DNA of 64,000 nucleotides from Gluconacetobacter johannae. GTDB taxonomy: Bacteria; Pseudomonadota; Alphaproteobacteria; Acetobacterales; Acetobacteraceae. Each line of letters begins with the position of its first letter. The stretch's first letter is position 1. Below, in pieces: positions 1 to 8,921 of this stretch. The stretch is taken from contig NZ_BAQK01000050.1 in NCBI RefSeq assembly GCF_025994435.1, positions 1 to 64,000 of the forward strand, in the 5' to 3' direction. The notes under the pieces were generated by a model. The model was not told the origin of the DNA. It did no database searches and was given only the letters and a program-made list of their open reading frames with translations. A program made the translations under genes and the position numbers.

Positions 1-176
1 CTCATGTGCCAGTGGAAATTCTTCGTTTTGATATACAGCGCGAAGACATCCGCCAGGACCGCGCGAAGCCCGGCCGAAATCTCGTGCACCGCCGTCTGCT
101 TCAGGTCCGTCGGCGTCCCCAGATGCGACCGCACCTCTGCCTCGCCTGCGGCACTCGCATTCGCTTTCGTGGTCAT
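1..176 (-). CDS. dps: Dps-family ferritin-like DNA-binding protein (N-terminal part, cut by window edge)
   Basis: Only the first 58 codons lie in the window; the gene runs off the left edge. The reverse strand starts MTTKANASAAGEAEVRSHLG and reaches LYIKTKNFHWHM. That last stretch is the hallmark of the Dps/bacterioferritin-like fold: the His of FHWHM helps build the ferroxidase site at the subunit interface. Dps proteins form dodecamers that oxidise and store iron and protect DNA from peroxide. An AGGAGG ribosome binding site (183-188 on the plus strand as CCTCCT) lies 6 bases before the ATG and fixes the start. The family call is firm; the C-terminal half cannot be checked. Confidence 0.88.
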   Translation of the reverse strand, partial: MTTKANASAAGEAEVRSHLGTPTDLKQTAVHEISAGLRAVLADVFALYIKTKNFHWHM

Positions 177-625
177 GATGAACCTCCTGAATACCATCCG
201 TTCGATCCACGGACAGTCCTATTGACGGATCAGGACTGGGCACCATGCCCTGCGGCCCGGCCATGATCCATCTCAACATCACCCCGCATGACGCTGTCCC
301 GCAAGGGGTGACAGGGCCGGCATCCCTCCCTTTTTTGACATTGCAATTGAGAGTCGATCGCAATATGAAGAAGGAACCCACAGGCCGCGACAGATAGCCG
401 AGCGTCGATTTCCCAACCCGTCCCGTGGCCCCTTCAGGCGGCATCGGAAGGATTCCGGCCCTCCGATGCCGCCGCCTTCTTTCGATCCACCCGGGACGTT
501 GCCCCAGGAGGTTACCGACGATGACTGAGACAATCGGCTGCGACGTCCCCTGGCACCTTGCCCATTCGCGGCCCGCCGATCTGCTTGATTAACGCGCTGG
601 CCTTCCATCTGGTGAAGATGTCCCG
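177..625. other. Gene-free stretch between dps and a small hypothetical gene
   Basis: About 450 bases with no convincing ORF on either strand. It must hold the leftward dps promoter. On the plus strand a TTGACA (335-340) precedes CAATAT (361-366), but the 20-base spacer is longer than usual for sigma-70. A strong hairpin (437-473) lies downstream of that. Open frames here are short and do not look like proteins. Confidence 0.5.
437..473. terminator. 12-bp perfect stem-loop, possible terminator
   Basis: GGCGGCATCGGA (437-448) is perfectly complementary to TCCGATGCCGCC (462-473), with a 13-base loop. On the plus strand it is followed by a loosely T-rich stretch (GCCTTCTTTC). It could end a short rightward transcript. 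There is no clean T-tract, so the terminator assignment is tentative. Confidence 0.4.
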
Positions 626-1138
626 GTGGTGGGGGTTCGATTTTGCCCGCGCGGCCTGACGGGTGTACGCAATCCGCTGTTTCTGGGTTACGTGAAGGCG
701 CACGCCGCCCGCGTGCCCGAGGATGAATCGTTCTTCGATCTGTTCACCCTGCAGCGTCACATGCATGCCAACGATGCCGGCCATATCCTGGTCCTGGGCC
801 GGGATGGCGCGGCGCCCCGCACCCGGCCGGCGGTCCAGCTCTATGCCGAAGCCTGTGCACAGCTTTCGGTCTGCCAGTCGTCGTTCGGACGGTCGGAATT
901 CGAGACCATCGTGAACGACCTGGTCTTCAAGATCGCAAGAACCGCCTTCGCGCGCGCCATGAGCATCGCCGACATGATCGCGGAAGGCGGGATGGCCGAC
1001 ATGAGCCTGCATGTCGCCGACACCATCAGGCAGCGCGCCCGCACCTTCGTCGCCACCTGCGTCGATCCCTGCCGGCAGCCCGAACTGGATACCCTGCTGG
1101 ACCGGACGACGGCCTGTCGGCCTCGCCGCTGTTCATGA
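626..1138 (+). CDS. Hypothetical protein, about 170 residues
   Basis: I do not recognise this protein. The frame has strongly G/C-biased third positions, typical of real genes here, and reads as a mixed alpha/beta soluble protein with a helical C-terminal half (EFETIVNDLVFKIARTAF and MSIADMIAEGGMADMSL). The GTG at 626 is the first usable start but has no good ribosome binding site. An out-of-frame ATG at 618 reads MSRWWGFDFARAA and then stops, so a frameshift or mis-set start near 650 is possible. The antisense frame 512-1012 is low-complexity and looks like a shadow. It lies between dps and a cytochrome b561 gene, which gives no functional hint. Confidence 0.45.
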   Translation: MVGVRFCPRGLTGVRNPLFLGYVKAHAARVPEDESFFDLFTLQRHMHANDAGHILVLGRDGAAPRTRPAVQLYAEACAQLSVCQSSFGRSEFETIVNDLVFKIARTAFARAMSIADMIAEGGMADMSLHVADTIRQRARTFVATCVDPCRQPELDTLLDRTTACRPRRCS

Positions 1139-1190
1139 CGATGTGTCGCGGCTTCGGATCGCCGGTAGAGGCCGGTAGATTACGCGGCTT

Positions 1191-1757
1191 TCAGCCCCAC
1201 ATGCGGCGCAGAACGCCGTCCCGCAGCACCAGGGCGTGATAGAGCGCCGCCAGCCCGTGGCCGGTGGCCAGCACGATGATGCCCCAGGCCAGCCAGCTAT
1301 GCGCCTGGCCCAGCAGATGATGCGTCGCATGGTCGAACGGGCCGAAAGGCGAGTTGATGGGGACGCCGAACGCCACCACCGGCCGCCCGCCCGACCAGCG
1401 CGCCAGATACCCCAGCGCCAGTTCCACCCCGATCATGACATAAAGCAGCCCGTGCACGGCATGCGTCACCCGGTCGGCCGCCGCGCCCGCCGAGGCGAAG
1501 CGGATGGCCCGCCCACCGGTGACCCGCCACGCCACCCGCGCCACGAACACCGCCGCCAGCAGCACGCCCAACGACAGATGCGCCGACACCAGCGGCGCGC
1601 GATCGGCACGCGGCAGGCGGATCCAGATCTCGCCCAGCGCGAACTGCGCCACGATCAGCAGCGCGGTGGCCCAATGCAGCCAGCGGGTCTCGCGGCTGTA
1701 GTGGACAGGGGGGGCGACCCGCCCCCCGTCGATGTCGATCACGCCCGCGCCGTCCAT
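1191..1757 (-). CDS. Cytochrome b561 family membrane protein
   Basis: A 188-residue inner-membrane protein with about four hydrophobic helices (about 30-47, 60-80, 103-122, 150-175). Members bind two b-type hemes and pass electrons from quinol or small reductants. Candidate heme ligands are visible: His in TRWLHWA (about 28), His in VSAHLS (about 60), and His residues in the last helix region (QAHSW, GHG, LYH). Length and layout match bacterial CybB/YodB-like proteins. The preceding small gene is on the opposite strand, so this is probably a single-gene unit. It lies divergent from the amidohydrolase gene. The physiological electron partner cannot be read from the sequence. Confidence 0.85.
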   Translation of the reverse strand: MDGAGVIDIDGGRVAPPVHYSRETRWLHWATALLIVAQFALGEIWIRLPRADRAPLVSAHLSLGVLLAAVFVARVAWRVTGGRAIRFASAGAAADRVTHAVHGLLYVMIGVELALGYLARWSGGRPVVAFGVPINSPFGPFDHATHHLLGQAHSWLAWGIIVLATGHGLAALYHALVLRDGVLRRMWG

Positions 1758-1918
1758 GTCCCGCCCCTTCGCTCTGCTGCCTTCGCCGATACGCCAGCGG
1801 ACCGGACGAATGCAAGAGTCGCCGCAGGAAACAGGGCACGGGGCTTCTGGAACGCGCGCCCGGCAGCTAGGAAAGATGCGGACGCATCGCGCGGGCAGCC
1901 AGGGGGGAAGCGGATCGG

Positions 1919-3385
1919 ATGAACGGGATCGGATGGGCAGGCGGTCTGGGGTTTCTGGCGCTGCTGGCGGTCACGGGCGGCGGCGCGCGGGCGGCGGGCT
2001 GCACCATGACGGCCGGCGGCCCGGAAACGGTGATCGAGGCCGTCATCCTGACCGACACCGCCGATCCGCGCCCGGGGCGGGTGGTCGTGGATGCACGGGG
2101 AATGATCGCCTGCGTCGGCGCGACCTGCCAGGCGCGGATGGCGCATCCGCGCGTGATCCGCTGTCCGGCGGACAGCCTGTCGCCGGGGCTCATCAACCCG
2201 CACGACCATATCGCCTATACCGGTGACGCCCCCCGGCCCGACACCGGCGAACGTTTCGTCCACCGGCATGACTGGCGCAAGGGGCTGGAGGGGCACGCGA
2301 TGCGCGACCCCGCGCCGGATCACGACCCGGAGGTCATCGCCTGGGGCGAACTGCGTTTCCTCATCAGTGGAATCACCGCCATGGTCGGCGGCGACATGGC
2401 GCCCGGCCTGGTCCGCAACATGGATTTCGGCACGGGCCTGGACGGGCTGCCGATGCGGCCGGTGACCTATCGCATCTTCCCGCTGGACGACGCGTCGGGG
2501 GTCATGCGGACCCGGGATTGCAATTACGGCCCCCACCCCGCCGACCCGGCGGACGTGGCCTCAAGCACCGCCTTCCTGGCCCATGTCGCCGAGGGAACGG
2601 GCGACGCCGCGCGCAACGAGTTCCGGTGCCTGAGTTCCACGACCTACGACCGCGTGCCGCAGCCGGGCGGCGGCGGGGTCAGCCAGGACCTGATGCAACC
2701 GAACATGACGATCCTGCACGGCGTGGGGCTGACGACGGCGAACCTGGAGACGGTGCGCCGGCAGGGCGGGGCCATCGTCTGGTCGCCCCGCAGCAACCTG
2801 TCGCTCTACGGCCGGACCCTGGATGTGATGACGGCGCGGCGCATGGGCATTCCCCTGGCGCTGGGCACCGACTGGCTGCCGTCCGGATCAATGAACATGA
2901 GCCGCGAATTCGCCTGCGCCATGCGGTACAACCGGCGGCACCTGGGCGCGGCGCTGAGCGCGCGCGACCTGTGGCGCATGGCCACCGGCGGCGGCGCGCG
3001 GGCGGTCCATGCCGAAACGATGCTGGGGGCGATCGCGCCGGGGCATGTCGCGGACCTGGCGCTGTTCCGCCCGGCGGGGGACGACCCGTTCGACGCCGTG
3101 GTGCGCGGCCGCCCGGCGGCCATCGACATGGTGATGCGCGGCGGGCGCATCCTGTATGGCGACGCGGCGCTGGTCGCGGGGCTGGACCTGCCGGGATGCG
3201 AGGCGCTGGACGTGACCGGGCAGCGCAAGGCCCTGTGCATCCGCACCGATCAGCCCTTCGCCTTCGCGATGTTGCGCGCGGACATGGCCCGCAAACGGCT
3301 CTATCCGGTGGTCGCCGACGGGACACCGCCGGACGAACCGCCCTGCGACACGCTGGACGACACGGCAGCCCGGACCCGTCCGTAG
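1919..3385 (+). CDS. Exported amidohydrolase-superfamily metal-dependent hydrolase
   Basis: The 488-residue protein starts with a hydrophobic signal segment (LGFLALLAVTGGGARAAGC), so it probably acts in the periplasm. The metal-binding HxH of the amidohydrolase barrel is seen as NPHDHIAY (about 93-100). A strand-5 His lies in AHVAEGTGDAA, a strand-6 His in ILHGVGL, and the strand-8 Asp in LGTDWLPSGS (about 315-325). The C-terminal sub-domain reads IAPGHVADLALF, as in imidazolonepropionase- and dihydroorotase-like enzymes. The substrate is a cyclic amide or similar bond but is not identifiable. The ATG at 1919 follows a GGGGGGAAG ribosome binding site. The end faces the convergent GntR gene. 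Confidence 0.82.
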   Translation: MNGIGWAGGLGFLALLAVTGGGARAAGCTMTAGGPETVIEAVILTDTADPRPGRVVVDARGMIACVGATCQARMAHPRVIRCPADSLSPGLINPHDHIAYTGDAPRPDTGERFVHRHDWRKGLEGHAMRDPAPDHDPEVIAWGELRFLISGITAMVGGDMAPGLVRNMDFGTGLDGLPMRPVTYRIFPLDDASGVMRTRDCNYGPHPADPADVASSTAFLAHVAEGTGDAARNEFRCLSSTTYDRVPQPGGGGVSQDLMQPNMTILHGVGLTTANLETVRRQGGAIVWSPRSNLSLYGRTLDVMTARRMGIPLALGTDWLPSGSMNMSREFACAMRYNRRHLGAALSARDLWRMATGGGARAVHAETMLGAIAPGHVADLALFRPAGDDPFDAVVRGRPAAIDMVMRGGRILYGDAALVAGLDLPGCEALDVTGQRKALCIRTDQPFAFAMLRADMARKRLYPVVADGTPPDEPPCDTLDDTAARTRP

Positions 3386-3426
3386 CCACCGGCCAGGGCG
3401 GCGTTACCGCATCGGCCCCCGCGCCA

Positions 3427-4128
3427 TCAGCCTTCCCCCGCGCGACGACGGTGCAGCACGTCCACCGAAATCGTGGCGGCATCCAGGATGTGCTGGCGGG
3501 TCAGGCGGGCGACGGCGTCGGCGTCGCGGCGGCGGCAGGCGTCCAGCAGGGCCAGATGTTCGGTGTCCGTCACCTGCTTGCGGCCGGCGATTTCCAGATG
3601 GCCGCGAATATAGCGATCGACCCGGCGATGCAGGGCCTCGATCATCTCCAGCAGACGGGGGCGGCCGGCCGCCGCGTAGATCGCGCCATGGAAGGCCCAG
3701 TTCAGCGGCCCGGAGCGCGCCATGCCGTCCGGGGCGTCGCTGGTGCCGGCGACGAAGGCGTCGTACGCGTCCTCGATGCGGGCCAGGTCAAGGCGCGTCA
3801 TGCGCGCGACCGCCTGGGCGGCGGCCCGTTCTTCCAGCATCGCGCGGATCTCGGAAAATTCGATGATGTCGGCCTCGGACAGGCCCGTCACCATCGCGCC
3901 GCGATTCGCCTGGAAGGCGACCAGCCCTTCGGCCTCCAACTGCTTCAGCGCCTCGCGCACCGGGATGGTGCTGACGCCGAAGCCGCCGGCCAGTTCGGAC
4001 TGTGGCAGGGCCTGCCCCTCGGTCAGCAGCCCGTCCAGGATCGCATCGCGCAGCGCATTGCCCACCGCCTCGGACGCGATGCCGCGCGGTTCGGCGCCCG
4101 CGCGTGTGTAGATGCTCGCCGGCAGCAT
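3427..4128 (-). CDS. GntR/FCD-family transcriptional regulator, divergent from putA
   Basis: 233 residues. The N-terminal winged helix (about 15-75) contains the family signature VSTIPVREALKQLEAEGLV and is followed by an all-helical FCD effector domain (about 85-220; the metal or acid site is suggested by His in WAFHGAIYAA and late His residues). Such proteins bind small carboxylates or amino acids and usually repress neighbouring catabolic genes. The ATG at 4128 is preferred because GAGGGGG lies just upstream; the longer frame (to 4287) would run through the putative operator. Divergent placement makes putA the obvious target, with proline or a breakdown product as the likely signal, but this is inference. 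Confidence 0.88.
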   Translation of the reverse strand: MLPASIYTRAGAEPRGIASEAVGNALRDAILDGLLTEGQALPQSELAGGFGVSTIPVREALKQLEAEGLVAFQANRGAMVTGLSEADIIEFSEIRAMLEERAAAQAVARMTRLDLARIEDAYDAFVAGTSDAPDGMARSGPLNWAFHGAIYAAAGRPRLLEMIEALHRRVDRYIRGHLEIAGRKQVTDTEHLALLDACRRRDADAVARLTRQHILDAATISVDVLHRRRAGEG

Positions 4129-4159
4129 GGCTGTCCCCCTCGGTTCGCCGTTGGCACGG

Positions 4160-4190
4160 ATCATATACGCTCTTGTGAATCGTATATGAT
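4160..4190. promoter_or_regulatory. Palindromic operator candidate between GntR gene and putA
   Basis: ATCATATACG (4160-4169) and CGTATATGAT (4181-4190) form a perfect 10-bp inverted repeat with an 11-base spacer, in an A+T-rich island inside GC-rich DNA. It lies between the divergent GntR and putA starts. The size and symmetry suit a dimeric GntR-type regulator. The GTATA core recalls the GGTATA repeats bound by NanR, another FCD-family member. Confidence 0.6.
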
Positions 4191-4250
4191 ATGATAGGGG
4201 ATCGGTCCAGAGCGACTTCCTTTCCCCCATGGCCAGCGGACCCCAAGACC

Positions 4251-7200
4251 ATGACCCCCACCTCGCCGACCGCCGCCGTTCCCACATCGGCCCTGGCCGC
4301 CGCCCTGCCCGCGCGCGACGGCCGGCGCGCGCGGATCGCCGCCGCCCTGCGCCGGGCCGAGCCCGCCTGCATCGCGGCCCTGATCGACGACGCCACCCTG
4401 TCGCCGGCGCAGGAGGCCCAGGCCGACGCCACCGCCCGCCGGCTGACCCAGGCGCTACGCACCGGGCGGCGCCCCGGCGGGGTCGAGGCGCTGGTGCAGG
4501 AATTTTCCCTGTCGTCGCGCGAGGGCGTGGCGCTGATGTGCCTGGCCGAGGCGCTGCTACGCATCCCCGACATGGCGACGCGCGACGCGCTGATCCGCGA
4601 CCGCATCGGCACCGGCGACTGGCTGGCGCATGTCGGCCGGGGGCGGCCCCTGTTCGTCAATGCCGCCGCCTGGGGGCTGGTCGTCACCGGCCGGCTGGTC
4701 GGGCCGGAACGCCAGCACGGGCTGGGCGGGGCGCTGCTGCGGCTGGTCGCGCGCGGGGGCGAACCGCTGATCCGCCGGGCGGTGGACGTGGCCATGCGTA
4801 TGATGGGCGAGCAGTTCGTCTGCGGCGAGACCATCGAAAGCGCGCTGGCGGCCAGCCGCGCCCGCCACGACAAGGGCTTCCGCTATTCCTTCGACATGCT
4901 GGGCGAGGCCGCGCTGACCGAGGCCGACGCCGTGCGCTATTTCCGCGACTACGAGACCGCGCTGCACGCCATCGGCCAGGCGGCGCGCGACGGGCGCGAC
5001 GTCTATGATCGCAACGGCCTGTCGATCAAGCTGTCGGCCCTGCATCCGCGCTACGCCCGCGCCCAGCGCGAACGGGTGATCGAGGAACTGCTGCCGCTGC
5101 TGGCGCGCCTGGCGCGGCTGGCGCGGCGGTACGACATCGGCCTGAACATCGACGCCGAGGAAAGCGAGCGGCTGGACCTGTCGCTGGACCTGCTGGAAGG
5201 GCTGTGCCTGCACCCCGACCTGGCGGGCTGGAACGGCATCGGCTTCGTCGTGCAGGCTTACGGCAAGCGCGCGCCCGCGGTGCTGGACTGGATCATCGAC
5301 CTGGGCCGGCGCAGCGGCCATCGCATCATGGTGCGGCTGGTCAAGGGCGCCTATTGGGACAGCGAGATCCAGAAGGCGCAGGTCGACGGCATGGAAGACT
5401 TCCCGGTCTTCACCCGCAAATGCCACACCGACATCAGCTACGTCGCCTGCGCGCGCCTGCTGCTGGGTGCGCCCGATGCGGTGTTCCCGCAGTTCGCCAC
5501 CCACAACGCCCGCACCCTGGCCAGCATCCACGCGCTGGCCGGCCCGGACTTCACCCACGGGCAATATGAATTCCAGTGCCTGCACGGCATGGGCGAGGGG
5601 CTGTACGACGCCGTGGTGGGGCCGCGCAACATGGACCGGCCCTGCCGGATCTATGCCCCCGTGGGCTCGCACGAGACGCTGCTGGCCTATCTGGTGCGGC
5701 GCCTGCTGGAAAACGGGGCCAATTCGTCCTTCGTCAACCAGATCGGCGACGACTCCGTGCCCGTCGAGACCCTGGTCGCCGACCCGGTACGCACCGCGCG
5801 GGCGCTGGCCGCCACCGACGGCGTCGTGCTGGGCGCGCCGCATCCCGCAATCGCCCTGCCCCGCGCGCTGTTCGGAGGCGAACGGCGCAATTCCGCCGGG
5901 CTGGACCTGGCCGACGAGCCCAGCCTGCACGCCCTGGCCCAGGGCATGGACGACGGCCCCGGCACCTGGCAGGCCGCGCCGATGCTGGCCGATGGCGCGC
6001 CGTCGGACGCCCCGATGCGCGACGTGCCCAACCCGGCGCGACCCGACGACCGCCCCGGCGCCGTGCGCTTCGCAACCCCCGACGACGCCGCGCGCGCCGT
6101 GGGCCTGGCGGCCGACGCCATGACCACCGACACCCTGGCCGGCTGGTCCGCCCGCCCGCCCGCCGACCGCGCCGCCTGCCTGGACCGCGCGGCCGCGCTG
6201 CTGGAGGCCCGACAGGCGGAACTGATCGGGCTGATCGTGCGCGAGGCCGGGAAATCCTATCCCAACGCGGTGGCCGAGATCCGCGAGGCGGTCGATTTCC
6301 TGCGCTATTACGCCGCCACCATCCGCCGCGATTTCGACAATGCCACGCATGTTCCGCTGGGGCCGGTGGTGTGCATCAGCCCGTGGAACTTCCCGCTGGC
6401 GATCTTCCTGGGCCAGGTGTCCGCGGCCCTGGCCGCCGGCAATGTGGTGCTGGCCAAGCCCGCCGAGGAAACGCCGCTGGTCGCCGCCTGCGCGGTACGC
6501 ATCCTGCACGAGGCCGGGGTGCCGCTGGGCGCTCTGCAATTCCTGCCGGGCGCGGGCGACGTGGGGGCGGCGCTGGTGGCCGACCGGCGCATCGGCGCGG
6601 TCATGTTCACCGGCTCGACCGAGGTGGCGCGCCTCATCGCGCGGCAGCTTGCCGGGCGCATCGGCGCGGGTGGGCAACCGGTGCCGCTGGTGGCGGAAAC
6701 CGGCGGGCAGAACGCGATGATCGTCGATTCCTCGGCGCTGGCGGAACAGGTGGTGGCCGATGTCATCGCCTCGGCCTTCGACAGCGCGGGGCAGCGCTGT
6801 TCGGCCCTTCGCATCCTGTGCGTGCAGGACGATTGCGCCGAGCATGTGCTGGCGATGCTGCGCGGCGCGATGGCCGAACTGCGGGTCGGCGACCCGGCGC
6901 AACTCCGCACCGACATCGGCCCGGTCATCACCGCCGAGGCCCGCGACGGCATCGCCGCCCACATCGCGCGGATGCGCGCGAACGGCGCCCGCGTGTGGGC
7001 GCCGGCCACGCCGCACGCGGTGCCCGGCGGCCATTTCCTGCCGCCCACCCTGGTCGAGATCGACAGCATCGCCGAAATCGGGCGCGAGGTGTTCGGCCCG
7101 GTGCTGCATGTGCTGCGCTGGCGGCGGCCGGATCTGGACGCGCTGATCGACGCGATCGACGCCACCGGATACGGCCTGACCTTCGGCCTGCACACCCGCA

Positions 7201-7937
7201 TCGCCGAAACGGTGGACCATGTGACCGGCCGCATCGCGGCGGGCAATTTGTATGTCAACCGCAACACCATCGGCGCGGTGGTGGGCGTGCAGCCCTTCGG
7301 CGGGCGGGGCCTGTCGGGCACCGGGCCGAAGGCCGGCGGGCCGCTGACCCTGCGGCGGCTGCTGGCAGCCTGCCCGGCTTTCATCCCGCCCGCCCCGGCC
7401 GCCCTGCCCGAGGCCGCGCGGGAATGGCAGGCCTGGTCGGCAGGCAGCGGCCTGCCCGACGGCGTGACCGGCCCGGCCCTGCACGGGCTGTCCGTCGCGC
7501 TGCCGGGGCCGGTGGGCGAGACCAATATCTGGTCGCTGGCCCCGCGCGGTACGGTGCTGTGCCTGGCGCGGAGCGTGGACGGGGCGCGGCGGGCCACCGG
7601 CATGGCGCTGGCGGCGGGCAACGACGTGGCGCTGCTGGCCGACGATGCGGCGGCGGGCTGGGTCGCCGACCTGCCCCCCGCCCTGCGCGCACGGGTCCGC
7701 CGCGTCGCCGGCGCGGCGCAGGCGGTGGCAGCCCGCCCGGCGGTGGTGCTGGCCGAAGGCGACGCGCCCGAACTGGACGCCGTGCTGGCGGCGCTGGGCG
7801 AAGGCGATGGGCCCGTGGTGCCGGCGCATGTGCTGACCGCGACCGGCCCCCTGCCGGAATGGCTGCTGGAGGAACGGCTGGTCAGCACCAACACCACCGC
7901 CGCCGGGGGCAATGCGTCGCTGATGGCGATCGGCTGA
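4251..7937 (+). CDS. putA: Bifunctional proline dehydrogenase / delta-1-pyrroline-5-carboxylate dehydrogenase
   Basis: The 1228-residue enzyme oxidises proline to glutamate in two steps. The FAD-binding proline dehydrogenase barrel (about 130-480) carries RLVKGAYWDSEIQKAQ near 360. The NAD-dependent aldehyde dehydrogenase domain (about 590-1060) has the general-base Glu in ETGGQN (about 816) and the catalytic Cys in GQRCSAL (about 850). A further C-terminal tail of about 170 residues resembles the extra domain of long PutA proteins. There is no N-terminal ribbon-helix-helix, so unlike the E. coli protein it should not repress its own promoter; the divergent GntR protein may fill that role. 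The ATG at 4251 is chosen because the longer frame starts inside the operator, but its ribosome binding site is weak. Confidence 0.95.
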   Translation: MTPTSPTAAVPTSALAAALPARDGRRARIAAALRRAEPACIAALIDDATLSPAQEAQADATARRLTQALRTGRRPGGVEALVQEFSLSSREGVALMCLAEALLRIPDMATRDALIRDRIGTGDWLAHVGRGRPLFVNAAAWGLVVTGRLVGPERQHGLGGALLRLVARGGEPLIRRAVDVAMRMMGEQFVCGETIESALAASRARHDKGFRYSFDMLGEAALTEADAVRYFRDYETALHAIGQAARDGRDVYDRNGLSIKLSALHPRYARAQRERVIEELLPLLARLARLARRYDIGLNIDAEESERLDLSLDLLEGLCLHPDLAGWNGIGFVVQAYGKRAPAVLDWIIDLGRRSGHRIMVRLVKGAYWDSEIQKAQVDGMEDFPVFTRKCHTDISYVACARLLLGAPDAVFPQFATHNARTLASIHALAGPDFTHGQYEFQCLHGMGEGLYDAVVGPRNMDRPCRIYAPVGSHETLLAYLVRRLLENGANSSFVNQIGDDSVPVETLVADPVRTARALAATDGVVLGAPHPAIALPRALFGGERRNSAGLDLADEPSLHALAQGMDDGPGTWQAAPMLADGAPSDAPMRDVPNPARPDDRPGAVRFATPDDAARAVGLAADAMTTDTLAGWSARPPADRAACLDRAAALLEARQAELIGLIVREAGKSYPNAVAEIREAVDFLRYYAATIRRDFDNATHVPLGPVVCISPWNFPLAIFLGQVSAALAAGNVVLAKPAEETPLVAACAVRILHEAGVPLGALQFLPGAGDVGAALVADRRIGAVMFTGSTEVARLIARQLAGRIGAGGQPVPLVAETGGQNAMIVDSSALAEQVVADVIASAFDSAGQRCSALRILCVQDDCAEHVLAMLRGAMAELRVGDPAQLRTDIGPVITAEARDGIAAHIARMRANGARVWAPATPHAVPGGHFLPPTLVEIDSIAEIGREVFGPVLHVLRWRRPDLDALIDAIDATGYGLTFGLHTRIAETVDHVTGRIAAGNLYVNRNTIGAVVGVQPFGGRGLSGTGPKAGGPLTLRRLLAACPAFIPPAPAALPEAAREWQAWSAGSGLPDGVTGPALHGLSVALPGPVGETNIWSLAPRGTVLCLARSVDGARRATGMALAAGNDVALLADDAAAGWVADLPPALRARVRRVAGAAQAVAARPAVVLAEGDAPELDAVLAALGEGDGPVVPAHVLTATGPLPEWLLEERLVSTNTTAAGGNASLMAIG

Positions 7938-8017
7938 TCGCCGAACGGAGGGATCCCGCGCGCCTCGGCCGTGTTATGCTGGTTCTGGTCCGCCCATGAC
8001 CGCTGACGGGAGGCGCC

Positions 8018-8890
8018 ATGGCCCTGCCCCATCTCTTTCCCCGCCTGCCCGCGCCACCGGGCAGCGCCTGGCTGAAGCGCCGGCTCGCCGCGCGCGTTTC
8101 GGACGTCTTCAATGATCGGGCGCGGGGCGAAACGCCGGTCGTCCGCCAGGCCGACGGGCTGTTCGCCCCGGACAGCGTGGTCCGCCAGGTGCATGGTGAC
8201 GTCGTCGCCATGCTGGCCGGCGGGATCGCGGCCCTGCTGCTGCAGATGCTGCATCCCGCGGTGCTGGCCGGCGTCTGGGACCATTCCCGCTTCCGCGACG
8301 ACATGCACGGGCGGCTGCGGCGCACGGCGCGCTTCATCGCCCAGACCACCTACGGACATCGCGACGATGCCATGGCCGCGATCGCACGGGTCCGGCGGAT
8401 CCACGACGGGGTCAGCGGCCTGCTGCCGGACGGCACGCCCTACCACGCCAACGACCCGTCGCTGCTGGCCTGGGTTCATCTGGCCGAGACGACCAGCTTC
8501 CTCGCCGGCTGGAGACGCTTCGCCGAACCGCTGATGCCGGAACACCGGCGCAACCAGTATTTCGACGAGATGGCGCAGATCGGCGCGGCGCTCGGCGCGG
8601 AGCCGGTGCCCCACACCGAATATGCGGCCTACCGCCAGATGGAGGCGATGCGCGGCGCGCTGGCCGTCAGCGAACGCACGCGCGAGATATGCGAGATCCT
8701 GCTGACGCGCCCGGCGGCCTTCCCGGGCGGCAGGCACGCCCACCGCCTGGTGACGCAGGCCGGCATCGACCTGCTGCCACCCTGGGCGCGACAGATGCAC
8801 GGGTTTGCAGCACCCGGTCCGGCGACGCCGCTGGTGCACGCCACCACCTTCGGACTGGCCGAAACCGTCCGCTGGGCGTTCCGCGCGTGA
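8018..8890 (+). CDS. DUF2236 / MpaB-type oxygenase-like protein
   Basis: 290 residues matching the DUF2236 (MpaB/rubber-oxygenase catalytic domain) family: VVRQVHGDVVAMLAGGIAAL followed by LLQMLHPAVLAGVWDHS, then HLAETTSFLAGWRRF. Family members include heme-dependent polyisoprene oxygenases and the fungal MpaB; most bacterial copies have no known substrate. His residues in the LHP and WDHS segments are conserved in the family and could take part in heme binding. A strong GGGAGG site precedes the ATG. The gene follows putA by 80 bases but shows no functional link to it. A hairpin terminator follows the stop. Confidence 0.75.
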   Translation: MALPHLFPRLPAPPGSAWLKRRLAARVSDVFNDRARGETPVVRQADGLFAPDSVVRQVHGDVVAMLAGGIAALLLQMLHPAVLAGVWDHSRFRDDMHGRLRRTARFIAQTTYGHRDDAMAAIARVRRIHDGVSGLLPDGTPYHANDPSLLAWVHLAETTSFLAGWRRFAEPLMPEHRRNQYFDEMAQIGAALGAEPVPHTEYAAYRQMEAMRGALAVSERTREICEILLTRPAAFPGGRHAHRLVTQAGIDLLPPWARQMHGFAAPGPATPLVHATTFGLAETVRWAFRA

Positions 8891-8894
8891 TGGG

Positions 8895-8918
8895 GCCCGG
8901 CGGGACAGGACGCCGGGC
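8895..8918. terminator. Hairpin between convergent genes, probable bidirectional terminator
   Basis: GCCCGGCG (8895-8902) pairs perfectly with CGCCGGGC (8911-8918) across an 8-base loop. It fills the 31-base gap between the DUF2236 gene end and the Lrp/AsnC gene end. There is no T-tract on either side, so strength is uncertain. Confidence 0.55.
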
Positions 8919-8921
8919 CTG

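Noticed and set aside
2518..4194. 558-residue plus-strand frame overlapping the amidohydrolase and the GntR gene
   Set aside because: Arg/Gly/Pro/Ala-rich out-of-phase translation of two clear genes; no domain and no ribosome binding site.
4557..7829. 1090-residue open frame antisense to putA
   Set aside because: It is a GC-driven shadow of the real frame: low-complexity Arg/Gly/Gln/His-rich sequence, no recognisable domain, and the opposite strand encodes an unmistakable PutA.
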